From positions 816,001 to 880,000 of the forward strand of contig CM075675.1 of the NCBI GenBank assembly GCA_037962975.1: DNA of 64,000 nucleotides, in the 5' to 3' direction. The notes below the pieces were generated by a model, which was not told the origin of the DNA, searched no databases, and saw only the letters and a program-made list of their open reading frames with translations. Source of the stretch: Clitoria ternatea. Taxonomy: Eukaryota; Streptophyta; Magnoliopsida; Fabales; Fabaceae. Each line of letters starts with the position of its first letter. Positions within the stretch are counted from its first letter, which is position 1. Made by a program: the position numbers and the translations under genes. This document shows positions 13,251-25,493 of the stretch, piece after piece.

Positions 13251-14684
13251 TCTGCTTAGCAGAATACAACTACATTATCAATCACTCCTGTGATTATATA
13301 CTATTTTCCTTGGCTAATTTAATTAAAATTATTAAATTTATTTTGAATTTATAGTAGTTTTTAAAATTATTTTTAAAGTGATTATTGTTTATTATTTAAT
13401 TTATTTATTTATTTATGTTATTGAGTTTCTCTTATTTACTACTCAATTATTATTAGAAAAATAAATGATTTAATTGATATATGTTATTTATTATTATAAT
13501 GATTCTAATAAAAGTTATACATCAATAGAAATATTTTAGTTAAAAAATAATTAATGACATAGTAATTGGAAAGATCTTATATAAGAGATAAATTTCTTTT
13601 TTAAAAAGATGGAGGTAGTATTTCATTTTTATTATTGGACAACATATTTTAATACAACAATTAGGGGTGTGAAAAAAATTTAGTTTTTAAGTTCAAATCA
13701 TATTTATAATCCAAATAAAAAAATTAGATTCTATCAAATTGGATATTTTAAAGGCATATTTATATTTAGATTTTAAGTAAAAATAAGATTTAATTAAATC
13801 TAGATTTTAAAAATTGGATTTGGATAAATCCACTTTTAAAAAATTTAATTTGGACCCAATTCAATTTAGCATAACAAAAATGAATTGATATAGTAATTAT
13901 TTTTGTTTAAAGTTTAAATCTCAATTTTTGAATTAATAACATTTTTTATGTAGTAATTATTTTCATTTAAAGTTCAAATCTTAATTTTTGAATTGGTTAT
14001 GGTGGAGGAGGTTGATTTTAATAATTGGATTTAAACTAGTAATAATACTTGTGCCTTGTACGGGTTGAATTGTTGTCTTTGTATAATTCATATTAATTTG
14101 ATTTTACAAATCATAAAAAAATAAAAATAATTTGAATCAAAAGTGCAATTTGAAATATAATATTGACCTAATAGAGTAACAAACAAATTAGGAATTATAA
14201 TTTAGTAAATAAAAGAAGATCAAGATATATGTATATATTATCCAACTAATTAAAATGTTACCTCCACGAATAACAAGTAGGATTTGTCAAGAACCTCCTC
14301 CCAATACAACAACTTTTCCACCGAAGTAATTCTGGAGTTGGATTGAGAAGGTCGCTTATTTTTATTAGATTCATTAGAGACTTCATCTAAAAATAAAAAT
14401 AATATCATAAAGATATTTGATAATTTTCTGTATAGTATATATATCCCAAAAAACATTTTTTCATTATGTCAAACAATTAAGACATTTGTTAATATTTTAA
14501 TATTTATAATTTTTCAATAGGCTACATTTTGAACTTAGTTACAATAAATCAACCAAGAATTAATCAAGAAGAGTGATACATTTGTGAGTGGATAAAATAA
14601 CAAATAATACAAAATCATAGTTCTCTTACTTTGATTTGTCAACGATGAACAATTTGATCTTTTGCTAAGAAGTTGTTTCCTCCT
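13251..14684. other. AT-rich intergenic region
   Basis: Long A/T runs and many stops in every frame. No gene, hairpin or terminal repeat was recognised. It ends at the CTCCT target site of the retrotransposon. Confidence 0.5.
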
Positions 14685-15487
14685 TGATCCGGTCTGGATA
14701 CCGGTCCCCAATGTTATGACGTCAGAACGACCTCTTAGGAGGGGAACCGATGTCACAGTTCAGACGATGCCACATCGGATATCCGTTGTACCTTCATCCG
14801 TTCTCATTCCATCAGACGTTCTATTCGTCCTCGCTACAACGGATGCTTCATTCGTTCTCATTTCACGTCGATAACCGTTTGTCTCAGGGTCACTGTGAGA
14901 TAAGAGTTCCTTATAACTTATCAACGAAGATACCCTGCATAGCGGAATGTGTCAATGTCAATTACCTCAGAGAGTAAGTACATGTGTCAACGAAATATGC
15001 GGAAAGGTGATTGTCCTCCATCCTTATCACAGGATCGTACTCTGATAATTGACCTACCCCCCTGACACACTCTGAGCACTGAGCCACTTTGATTGACACA
15101 TTTCACACGCTATCAGAACCAATGGGCCCACTTGCACCCAACGATTCATTTCCTACGTTCAATTATAAATAGCACTATGAAAAACACATGCAAGGTTACG
15201 TTGTCCTAACTCACTTCTTTACTATTGCATTGCTTGAGTATTCTTTGAGTTCATACACTCTTCTAACTTGAGTGTCAGAGAATCTTCGCAGGTGGCACCA
15301 CCTCTCGCCCCCTACAACGCGAAACACTGGTGTGAAGGATCTCCAGGACTGCAAGACCGGTTTCTCCCACTGAGAGGCCGGATAACAATACCGGATACCC
15401 GCTGTACCGGTGTATAAAACCCTAAAACACCTGTATTCTTGTGGCTGGTCCCACACCGGATTCTAGACCTCGGTCAAGACCAGTTCA
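14685..15487 (+). repeat. 5' LTR of the Tat element
   Basis: 803 bp, starting TGATCCGGTC and ending GACCAGTTCA, and the same length as the 3' LTR. It contains a TATA-like AATTATAAATAG at 15161-15172, probably the element's promoter. Confidence 0.95.
15164..15170 (+). promoter_or_regulatory. TATA box in the 5' LTR
   Basis: TATAAAT lies about two-thirds into the LTR, the expected place for the U3/R promoter. The same motif is retained in the 3' LTR at about 25973-25979. Confidence 0.6.
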
Positions 15488-15506
15488 TTGGCACGCCAGT
15501 GGGACC
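15488..15506 (+). other. Primer-binding site of the Tat element
   Basis: TGGCACGCCAGTGGGACC begins directly after the TTCA end of the 5' LTR. The leading TGG pairs with a tRNA 3' CCA end. I could not assign the primer tRNA with confidence. Confidence 0.7.
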
Positions 15507-15549
15507 CGTTAGAGTTATTCCCACTTTTTGTAGAAGTTTGGTCGTCAGA

Positions 15550-17135
15550 ATGGAAGGTGATGGACGTGATTTTGTTGATGGTCATGTGGAGGACATGACC
15601 CACCAACAGACTAGGAGGAGACTCGTTTTTGAATCTCCTGTTACCAACATTCGAAGGATGGTGCAAGTGCCAACCCCTGATCCACGTGATGAGGTTATTA
15701 GGCAGCTCAGGGAGGAGTTGATGGAGCTGAAACGGGAAAAGAGAGGAACTGGGGACAGGGTAACGTCCCACGCAGAAGAGGCTCACCATGCATCAGTGAG
15801 GGAAAGATCTACAACCCTCCAGTACTCAAAAATCCCTACGTACGAGGAGAGAGAGCAGACCCAAGACTCTGGCGATAGGGTCAGTACCAGGAGAAGGGAG
15901 CAAGCAGTGGTGACCTCTGGTGTTTATAGACTCAGTGTTCCTTTTTCGAGGAGGCTGATGAATCTTGTCATCCCTAAGCACTTGTAAACGACTCAGCCAC
16001 TGTCAATCGGCAAGTACAATGGAGAAACTGATCCCACTAAGCACCTGGATGCTTATGTGTATGAAGCTATGTATCTGGGAGCTGATGAAGACGTCATGTG
16101 CAGGATGTTCCCAAGAACACTGACGGAGGAGGCTCTCAGCTGGTTCAAGAGCCTGCCCTCAGGATCCATAGATTCTTGGGAGAAAATGCCAGCTGCGTTT
16201 GAAAGCCATTTCGTCATCTCCAGGGACATCCCAAGAACTTCTCACACCTTGGCCCAGATAAGGCAAGGAGAGACCGAAACTCTTAAGGAGTTTTTGAAGA
16301 GGTTCTACAAGGAGGCTGCTTTGGTCCCCAACCTCACGGAGGCCATACAGCTCCATATTGTAGTGGAAGCTTTGCAACCTGGATCCGCTTTTGCCCTATC
16401 TTTGGCAAAGAGCCCCCCAACAACCTTCGAGGAGTTTTGAAGGAAAGCTTCCAAGTACGTGGGTATAAAAATGCATCTGGAAGCTACAGCAGCTAGAATG
16501 AAGCCTCCAGTACCCTCTCAGCAGCCACGGAGGGAGAAGGAGAGGATAAGACCAGAAAAGCATACCTTCCGAGAGGACTTTGCAAGCGTTCGACCTCATC
16601 AACGAGACAGGCGCGTCTCGTCTTTTAGTAACTATGCTCCTCTGAACTCGAAGCATTCACAAATTATGAGGGAGGTTGGTTGGCCAACGCTCAGCGTTTT
16701 TGGTATAAGGAAGCCACCCCCAGTCAAAAGAATTGGTAACCCACGAAAATATTACGCCTTTCATGAACAAACGGGTCACCACACAGACGAGTGCAAAGCG
16801 TTGAAGAATACGGTGGAGACCCTCATTAGGGAAGGAAAGCTGAAATAATATTTGTTCAGAGAAAGATCCTCTGACGAGCCTGATAGGATGGACAAAAGGG
16901 GGAGAGATCCAGACGATGAAGATGACAATAGTCGTAACCCAGTCAAGAAGTTTACTGCAGCTGAAAAGCAGAAAGGATTGGTAATCGCTGAAGGAGCCCA
17001 GCAGAACAACATGCCTTAGCAACAGAGGCAGGGCAGGCGTGAAGTGATTGAGATGATTGCTAGAGGATTTGCTGGAGGAGGAGCATCAATCACAGCCCGG
17101 AAAAATCACCACCGGATGATTTTGTCTGTCTAGGG
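15550..17135 (+). pseudogene. gag: gag region of the Tat element, interrupted by stops
   Basis: One reading frame (ATG at 15550, MEGDGRDFVDGHVED) runs through the region. Stops interrupt it at 15985 (TAA), 16438 (TGA), 16846 (TAA), 17017 (TAG) and 17131 (TAG). The retrotransposon gag core lies at about 16030-16440 (KHLDAYVYEAMYLGADEDVM, then LSWFKSLPSGSIDSWE). A nucleocapsid zinc knuckle follows at about 16750-16794 (YYAFHEQTGHHTDEC); its expected first cysteine is Tyr. Gag would form the particle that packages element RNA. Each stop is one C-to-T change from a Gln or Arg codon. The frame is otherwise intact, so decay is recent. Confidence 0.88.
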
Positions 17136-17169
17136 CAAACCCAGAGATAACCGCCCTTTCAGGGACGGT

Positions 17170-20100
17170 GTGGCAGCCCCGATGGTGTCATTTACCGATG
17201 ATGACTTTGGCCCGACGATCCCAGGAGGAGACGACGCAGTGGTGATCATTGCTGTCATTGCTAACAAGCATGTGAAGAGGATCCTCGTTGACCAAGGAAG
17301 TTCTTGCGATGTGATTTTTTATAACTGTTTCAAAAGAATGGGTTTTAATGATACAGATCTGCAGCCGTACACACAAGAGCTCACAGCGTTTAATGGGGCG
17401 AAGCAACCTACTAAAGGGTATCTTGATACCCCCATTTCTTTTGAGGGAGAGCCTGGTGCGAGAACGGTAAAATCGAGAATTCTGGTGATCGATGTGGAAT
17501 CCCCCTACAACGGGATTATAGGCCGTCCTACCCTGAATGCAATGGAAGCAATTGTGTCCACTCCTCACCTCTTGATCAAATTCATTGACAAGGACAACAG
17601 TGTGTCCTCTCTACGCGGAGACCAAGAGATGGCTCGATACTGTTATAACTTGAGCCTCAACATGGTTAAGTTGGAAGCGTTTAATAAGAAAAGGAAGCTG
17701 AATGACGGAGGAACAGCGGCTGGGTCTGTCAGTCTGATCGACTTGGACCCCAGGGCGGAATTAAAGATTGACCCCCTCAACCCCTCAAAGCCCACACCGG
17801 ATGGTGGTTCCAGGGATGTCGTCTTAGGGGATTCCCCAGAGAAGGTCACGCACATCAATGATAACCTGGAGGCAGGCATGGAGCAGCGTTTGTTAGCTCT
17901 CTTGTAGGAGTTTAAGGACCTTTTTGCATGGACTACAGCAGACATGCCTGGGATGGACCCTGATTTCTGTTGCCACAAACTTGTTGTTTACCCAGAAACG
18001 AGACCGGTGGCCCAGAAGAAGAGGAGGTTGGGACCGGAGAAGCAGAAGGTAGCGTGTGAGCAAACAGAGGAACTGTTGAAGGCTAGTTTTATAAGGGAGA
18101 TTCGCTATTCATCCTGGCTTTCCAACGTAGTGATGGTGCAGAAAGCTAATGGTAAGTGGAGGATGTGCACGGATTATGTGGACCTTAACTGGTGTTGCCC
18201 CAAAGATCCGTATCCTCTCCCAAATATTGATCGTATGGTAGATGACTCATCTGGTTATCAGTACCTCAGTTTCATGGATGCTTATTCTGGGTACAATCAG
18301 ATTCCGATGTGGGAAGAAGATCAAGAGAAGACGGCCTTTGTCAATGACCAGGGTGTTTTCTGCTACACCGTCATGCCATTTGGATTGAAGAATGCTGGTG
18401 CTACCTACCAACGCAGGATTAATCAAGTATTTGAAGGAATGCACACTAAGCTGGTGGAAGTATATATTGATGACATCATTGCAAAGACTCCTGCTGGAGG
18501 AGATCACATCGAAGATCTGCGCCAAGTGTTCACTAGGATGCAACAGTATAACATGAGGCTAAATCCACTAAAGTGCACTTTTGCAGTTCCAGCGGGGAAG
18601 TTCCTGGGCTTCATGTTGACCCAGCGGGGTATTGAGGCTAACCCTGGAAAATGTCTAGCCATACTGGATATGCAGAGCCCTAAGAATCTGAGGGAGGTAC
18701 AATCATTGAATGGGAAGGTAGCCGCTCTAGCTCGGTTCATGCCCAAGATGGCGCATAGATCTCTTCCTCTGTATAAGGCGTTGAAGAAACACAAGAGCTT
18801 TGAATGGGGAGAGGAGCAGGAACAAGCTTTCCAGCAGCTTAAGGCCGTGCTCTCAAGTCCACCAATCTTGGTAAAGCCTGACCCTGGTGAGACTCTAATT
18901 TTATATTTGGCAATTTCTGATGAAGCCTTAGGCGTAGCTCTGGTTAAAGAAACTCCGGAGGGACAGAGGCCGGTGTACTTTACCAGCAAGACGTTCCAGG
19001 GGGCGGAAGGAAGATATCAAAAGATTGAGAAGGCTGCTCTAGCAGTTGTGTGAGCTTCACGAGGGTTGAGGCCATATTTTCATGCGCACCCAGTTCTTGT
19101 GAAAACGGATTTACCCCTCCGCTCAGTACTTAGCAAGCCAGATCTGGCTGGAAGGATGATCAAGTGGTCTATCGAGCTTTCTGAGTTTAAAATTTCTTAT
19201 GAACCTCGAGGCGCTATTAAAGCTCAAGTACTGGCAGATTTCGTGGTGGAAATGACAGGGTCGGATCCAGCCACACCTCGAGCGCATTGGACCATTTACG
19301 TTGATGGGTCATCAAACAGTAAGGGTTGTGGAGCCGGTGTCGTAGTGGAGAGTGATGATGGTGTGCACTTGGAGATTTCCCTTCGGTTCAACTTTAAAAC
19401 CTCCAATAATCAAGCTGAGTATGAGGCATGCCTGGCCGGCCTCCGAGCGGCGATTGACATCGGGGCGTCAGCAGTTACATTGTGTAGCGATTCACAGCTG
19501 GTGATTTCACAAATCCAGGGGGAATATCAGGTCAGAGAGCCACAACTTCAACTATACTTGAACTGTGTGAATGAGTTGAAGGGGGAGATTCGATGTTCCA
19601 GAATTCAAGCATGTGCCAAGAGAGGAGAACACCAGAACGGATATCTTATCAAGGCTTGCAAGTACAAAACAGCCTGGCAGTACAACGACGGTGGTTCAGA
19701 GAACATTGACAACACCAAGCATCCCTCTGTTTCCCTCTTTGAATGCCATAATGGTCAATTATCCTTATGAGAATTCTTGGGTCATCCCTTACATCCGCTA
19801 TCTGGCAGATGAACAGCTCCCTACTGATGAGAAGGAGAGGAGACGAGTGAAAAGAGAACTGCCGTACTTCACCATGGTTGATGGTGTTCTTTACAAAAGA
19901 GGATTCTCTGTCTCGTACCTCCTTTGTTTGAGAGAAGACGAGGTACAAGCAGTGTTGGAGGAAGTACACGAGGGGCAGTGTGGGCACCATGCTGGAGGTC
20001 GGAGCTTAATGAGAAAAATCCTCAGGGCTGGTTATTGGTGGCCCACAGTGAAGCAGGATTCAACAGATTTTGTGAAGAAGTGTGATGCTTGTCAAAGATT

Positions 20101-21012
20101 TTTCAATCTCCATCACACACCGGCCCAAGAATTCTCTTCATCCGCGGTGCCTTGGCCGTTCTACCAATGGGGCCTTGACATCTTGGGTCAGTTCCCTACC
20201 GCTCCAGGAGGTATCAAATATTTGATTGTGGGGGTAGACTACTTCACCAAGTGGATCGAGGCTGAGCCAGTAGTGCATATCACATCTGCGCGGACAAGGC
20301 GCTTTGTGTATGAAAATATCATAGCTCGATTTGGTGTTCCAGGACGGATCGTGACTAACAACGGCACCCAATTCACAGACAAAAAGTTTACTGACTTGCT
20401 CGAAGGACTGGGGATAGTCCAAATATTTTCATCTGTGGAGCACCCCCAGATGAACGGCCAGGCTGAGGTAGCTAATCGGGAGGTGCTGAAGGGGTTGAAG
20501 AAGCGTCTTGGAGAAGCGAAGGGAGGTTGGACTGATCAATTATGCCATGTTTTGTGGGCATACCGTACTACACCACATTCCTCCACTAATGAATCCCCGT
20601 ATCGGCTTACTTACGGGGTCGAGGTGATGATACCAGTAGAGTTACAAACCAGATCGGCCCGGGTGGAATATTTTTCAACAGAAGATAATGATGCCAATCT
20701 GGCATCAGAATTGGACGTTCTTCATGAGTTAAGGAGGGAGCATTTGTCAGAGACCAAGCGATAAAGGCTAAGGCAGCTCTCCGGTACAACAAGCGTGTCC
20801 AATACAGAGCATTCAACACCGGAGACCTTGTTTTGAGGAAGGCAAGTGTGGGCAATAAATTTGCTTATCAAGGGAAGCTAGCACCAACATGGGAAGACCC
20901 TTACAGAGTTGCTGAGGTAATAGGAAAGTGATCATACCGGCTCGAGGAGCTCGATGGAACCCCAATTCGCAATAAGTGGAACACTCAAAACTTACGTATT
21001 TATTACAGCTAG
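17170..21012 (+). pseudogene. pol: pol region: protease, reverse transcriptase, dual RNase H, integrase; defective
   Basis: The gag frame continues through an aspartic protease (LVDQGSSCDV, Asp at about 17290) and reverse transcriptase, with the YIDD active site at 18463-18474. An RT-linked RNase H follows at about 18790-19250. A second RNase H follows at about 19280-19590 (YVDGSSNSKG, NNQAEYEACLAGL, SDSQLVI). Integrase lies at about 19640-20760 with an HHCC zinc finger. Breaks: stops at 17905 (TAG) and 19051 (TGA), a net one-base shift near 19590-19600, a second near 20745, and a TGA at about 20929. The middle acidic residue of the integrase D-D-E triad is Asn (codon at 20357). The frame ends at TAG 21010-21012. 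Dual RNase H is characteristic of Tat elements. Confidence 0.92.
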
Positions 21013-21210
21013 TTGGTAAGACGACATGTACTCTTTTTTCTTACTTGAGTTTTTTCCCATTGGGTTTTCTCAAGAAGGTTTTAACGAGGCATGACCTCAG
21101 CTACGCTCCTTTTGTAATATCTATTCAACTTAATAAAAGTGCAATTTATGACTCTATTAATCTCACTCTCTCATTTGTATGATGTGATTTGTAGCTATAA
21201 GCTATTCTTA

Positions 21211-21352
21211 ATTGAAGACCCTCAGAACGGATGATCTCAACTACTCAGTCTGTAATTGACGATGTAACTCCTCGAGGGATGATTGAAGACCCTCAGGACG
21301 GATGATCTCAATCACCTATTCTGTGTATTGACGATGTAACTCCTCGAGGGGG
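21211..21352 (+). repeat. Two tandem 71-bp repeats after pol
   Basis: The unit starts ATTGAAGACCCTCAG, contains ACGGATGATCTCAA and ends CTCCTCGAGGG. It occurs at 21211-21281 and 21282-21352. Tandem repeats downstream of pol are common in Tat elements. Confidence 0.85.
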
Positions 21353-21800
21353 AAATGTAGGATTAAACCGAACCCCATTTGAAGGCCCAGATTGTAGGAT
21401 TGCACCGAACTCTGGGTATGGTTAGTAGGATCGAACCGAACACCGTTTGAAGGCTTGGATTGTAGGATTGCACCGAACTCCAAGTATGGTTAGTAGGATC
21501 GAACCGAACACCATTTGAAGGCTTGGGCGTAGTAAGCTGGTTCATTTTCAAGACCACGCTGAACCCCGAGTAACAGGCGCAGTAGGTTCAGGATTAACCC
21601 TGATCCGAACCCCGTGTTGAAGACCCAGATTGTAGGATTGCACCGAACTCTGGGTACGGTTAGTAGGATCGAACCGAACACCGTTTGAAGGCTTGGATTG
21701 TAGGATTGCACCGAACTCCAAGTATGGTTAGTAGGATCGAACCGAACACCATTTGAAGACTTGGAGGATAGGGTTGTACTGAACTCCAAATATAATTGTC
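21353..21800 (+). repeat. Complex tandem repeats (68-bp unit, 240-bp higher-order unit)
   Basis: The core GTAGGATYGMACCGAACNCC recurs. Unit starts at 21357, 21425 and 21493 are 68 bp apart, and the whole block recurs about 240 bp later. Small minus-strand frames here only reflect the repeat period. It separates pol from the 3' end of the antisense gene. Confidence 0.85.
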
Positions 21801-22110
21801 GTCCCCATCTCCGAAGCATTCATTACAGGGCGGCTGAACGCAAATAGGGCTGTCCCACATCTTCGAGATCGGACGAACCTTTCCAATTTCCAGGAGGTTA
21901 AAGCAATATAGCTAAACAGAGCGAATTTGTAAAGTGCTGAAAAGGTAAAGTATTGTGCATACCACTAAGTTATCTGGTAATCATATACTTGTCACAAACG
22001 ATAGAAGAGAAGCAAAACAAATTTTATTTCTATGAAGAAAAATTTCATGTGTCTCAAAATGTTAAAGCTGGAGCTGATCCCAGTACACAGCTATAAGTGA
22101 AAGCATAAAA

Positions 22111-24808
22111 TCAAGGAGCAGGTGGTTGATTCTCCGAGGTGGGCACTTTCGCTCTTCCCTCTTCAGCACCCTCAGTTTGAGCCTTATCCGCTCCGGTCTC
22201 TGGGCCAGTTTGAGCACCTTCTTGTGTTTCACCTTCGGGACCAGGATTAGACAGTGCAGGTTCCATGCTTTGATCCTCCGGAAGTAGAGGCAGTTCATAA
22301 AGAGAATCGCGAGGATCCTGGTACGAGCCGTCCTTCTTCACTTCGACAAGTTTCCCTCTGCGGAACTCATAGAACGGATCCAATCCGTACAAATTAAGCT
22401 TCACGCCAGGGTTGCGGAAAAATACTTGACGAAGTGCCAGGCCGAAGGATTCGTAAGCCACCTTCTTGCATATTTCCAAGGCTTTGGCAGCCTTGGCCTT
22501 AGCAGCAGATAGTTTCTTTTGAAGCTTGGCAAAATCCTCCTCTGACGGCCCAGTACTCGTACTCCCATTTCTCAGCTCTTCGATCTGGGCCTGCATTTCC
22601 TTCCGAAGGATCTCCCATTCCCCTAGGCTTTTATTGTGACCAGCCTCCATTGTTTTGAGATCGTCAGTAAGCTTGGCCGATCTCTTTTTCTCTAATTGTA
22701 GCTCTTCTTCAAGGAGTGGGATGGACTTATTTTATTGTTGAAGCTCAGTGACCTGCCGCTCTAAAGCGTTGTTGGTAAAATGAAGTTGGCTTGTTTCTTC
22801 CGTCTTCTTCTGCAGTGTTTCCTTGGCCTTAGTCAGTTCACCTTCCACCCCTCTGCGGATATCTAATTGTTTGGCCGTCCAGGCCTCCTTGACAGCAATC
22901 TCGGCTTCAAGTTTTTCAACCTGCTCCATATAATCCGCCTTCTCACTCAAGGAGTCCAAGAGGCTGGATAGCTCATCCAGTTGCCAACGCCCGGCCTTGC
23001 AAGCACCTTGAACTTCAGTAGCATCGAGAGAAGGGCGGAGACAATACCTTGCTTTTGGAAGAGTGGGGGGCGCAGACCCCTGGAACCAGAGATAGGGTGA
23101 GAGAAAGGATTCACCTGGAGGATCAAATACGGGGGGAGGACCGCTCCCAGAGTCCGGTCCAGACGTGGTCTGTGAGGGAGGGGCAGTTGAGTCAGAGACG
23201 GGCTCCTTCCCTTTGTCCTTTTTTAACCCAGATTCCTCATGGGTTTTTTGACGCTTCTTTACGGGGTCACCAGAGGGAGGCTTCTCCATGCCCGACGTCT
23301 TGACCAGACGCCTCTTTTTCTTCTTTTTCTCTGGGACGTCCTCTTCATTACTCTGCTCCGTAGCCTCTGTTTGTTTTTCAGGCTCCTCCTCATCAAGGAG
23401 AGGGACCTCATCTCCCACTACGGAGGTCAGAGGAATGGTTGGAGCCTTGGTGGAATTCCGCTTGGCTTGAATTTCATTCTCTTCGGAGGAAGAATCGTCA
23501 TCAGCCAGCATAGTCCTTAGAGACAACATTTCAGGACAGGCTTTTTTAATTTGTTCTGCAAAACAAAGAGAATTGAGTTAGCACTTGGGAAGAAAAACAA
23601 TTAGAGCGGAATAAATGCATAACGTAACCACAGTTAAGAACGGATATTACGGAGGTAGGTGGTTTGAACATCGTCACCCCCAGGAGGAGCCCACAGGAAA
23701 ACCCCTTGAGGGTTTTTGAGGCCGTCTGCATGGCACTCAGTACCTCGACGGAGTGAGAGGAAAGCTCACTCTCTTCAGTATAGTAAGCACGGCTCAGCAG
23801 CAGAAAGTGCTCGTGCAACCAACTGAGAGGGAATTTAGTGAATCCTTCCTTGTTGAGCCAGAAGACCGGCTTGTTGGGTTGAATTCGGACCCGCGTGTAG
23901 TAGTGTTTGAAAGAACGTCCGTCCACCTTCGCGGATTCGGTGTAGGACTTAAAGTTCACCATCCTCAAGTCACAACGGAGTGTTATGAACCCAAGGCCGC
24001 CCTTCTTGTTGACACGGCGGACCACTTGACAGTAATAAAATATCTTGGCCATAGTGGCGGTGAAGTTGAAATGCTCTCCTAGAACTTCGAGAGCCCGCAC
24101 CAGACCCCAGCCGTTGGGATGCAGTTGAGTAGGAGCGCAGTCAAGGAAGCGCAGGACGGCCATTTGAAACTCCGTCAGGGGGAAGCGAACTCCCAAGTTT
24201 TGGAAGACGAAGTCGTACATGTAGACCGACCTCTCGTCAGGGACATGGTGGCAGACCCTCTCAGTTGGAAGGGGAGCAAGGACGAGAAAGCGTCCCTTGT
24301 ATTTTTTCTCAGAGTAGATTTTGCAACGGAGAGTGACCGAGCCGCCCTATTCATTTGCGTGATGAGAAGGGATTTTCAGGAATTCATCTTTGACCCAGTA
24401 GTACGGCCTTTCCCTGTTCAGCTTTTCCCAATTCAGCCGGTGTGCCACGACGTTGACACACCCTTCAGTAGTCCGCAGAATCAACGTCTTGCCAGACCCC
24501 GGAATCTCCATGGTACCTGATGCACGATGGAACGCGTATGTGTTGTGATAGAAGGCAACATCGTCAGAGAGATAGCCTTCGTTACTGGACCCATCCTCAG
24601 AGCTGCTGGTGGCCCTCGAGTCAAGGGGATCCTCAGAGCGGCGCCGATCAACTGGCGCTCGCGAGGACGAAGTCTCAACTCTCTTTGAGCGACGAGGCCC
24701 AGCCGCAGGAAGATTCACTGGAATCCTTCCTCCACGGCGGCTAGAGGGGGCATGAGAGCTCAGATTCCCCCTGTTTAAGGTACCAGCGCTGCTTGTTCTA
24801 GGGCGCAT
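22111..24808 (-). pseudogene. Antisense spliced gene of the Tat element (Transposase_28-like 'putative gypsy type transposon' domain plus coiled coil)
   Basis: Transcribed opposite to gag-pol. The model is ATG at 24808, exon 1 24808-23629, a 73-nt intron 23628-23556 (GT donor, TTTTGCAG acceptor), exon 2 23555-22111, total 874 codons counting two in-frame stops. The stops are TAG just below 24,347 and TAA at about 22,732. The N-terminus is Arg/Ser-rich. Residues from about 195 (YDFVFQNLGVRFPLTEFQ, then APTQLHPNGWGLVRALEVL) resemble the plant Transposase_28 family. A Lys/Glu-rich low-complexity stretch and a long coiled coil follow, then a conserved LNLYGLDPFYEF block and an acidic, Pro-rich tail. 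Function unknown; such antisense frames are described in Tat elements. Uninterrupted frame outside the two stops argues for recent coding function. Confidence 0.8.
23556..23628 (-). other. Predicted 73-nt intron of the antisense gene
   Basis: The frame upstream reads SVISVLNC and stays open only across the GT (23628-23627) to AG (23557-23556) junction. The next exon continues EQIKKACPEMLSLRTM. Length and T-rich 3' end are typical of plant introns. Confidence 0.65.
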
Positions 24809-24976
24809 GATTGAAGCAAATGACTAAAAATAATACGGAGTTAAAGGTTAGGGAGGTTACCTAAAAGAAAGAAGAACTTTGTGAGGATGAAAGGCAGCAA
24901 GAGAATCTTCAGGAATTTCAGCAGAGATTCACTAAGCTTGATGGCAGAAATGGATTCCGAAACTCGTTAAGTACCC

Positions 24977-24984
24977 CTTTTATA
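24977..24984 (-). promoter_or_regulatory. TATA box of the antisense gene
   Basis: The minus strand reads CCTATAAAAGGGGTAC, with a textbook TATAAAAG at 24984-24977. It lies about 170 nt upstream of the ATG at 24808, suggesting transcription independent of the LTR. Confidence 0.6.
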
Positions 24985-25481
24985 GGTAACGAAGAAACAC
25001 AGTGAACAGCCAAGAGTCGCAACGTTTGTTTCAAAACGCAACCTTTAAGATTTAAACGACTTCGTCGTTTCGTAACATTAAAGCGTGAAAGTGGTAACGT
25101 TTCAGTAAATGTTTTTACAAAGTGGGCTCGTATAAGTTGAAATCCAGGCCCCATAAGCCCAATCGACGGTTACACTCTTGGGTAATGATGGATCACGTGT
25201 TAAAAAGGGACATTTAATGTCCAATCATTTCAGACGCATTTAATGCATCCCAACCACTCCTCGAATACCAAGAGTTTTGATTTTCAAAAAACTCTTGGGA
25301 TTTCCCTCAATATGAATCTTTGTCCGAATCCGTTATGGATAACATAAGAAGAGCGATCACATAGATGGCAGAGCGGATGTTGAGGAGTTTTTAGAAGGAA
25401 GTTCTAGAACGTTCCACCGACATCCAGACTTCTCAAAGGCCGTATAGCTCATGTAAGCAACCTAACAGTCCCTCACATAAG

Positions 25482-25493
25482 CTAGGGGACAAA
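25482..25493 (+). other. Polypurine tract of the Tat element
   Basis: The purine-rich AGGGGACAAA lies immediately before the TGAT start of the 3' LTR, where plus-strand synthesis would be primed. Confidence 0.75.

Noticed and set aside
21211..21800. CRISPR-like spaced repeats
   Set aside because: Direct tandem repeats with no unique spacers, in a plant retrotransposon.
21363..21860. Three overlapping minus-strand frames
   Set aside because: Produced by the 68-bp tandem repeats; repetitive peptide only.
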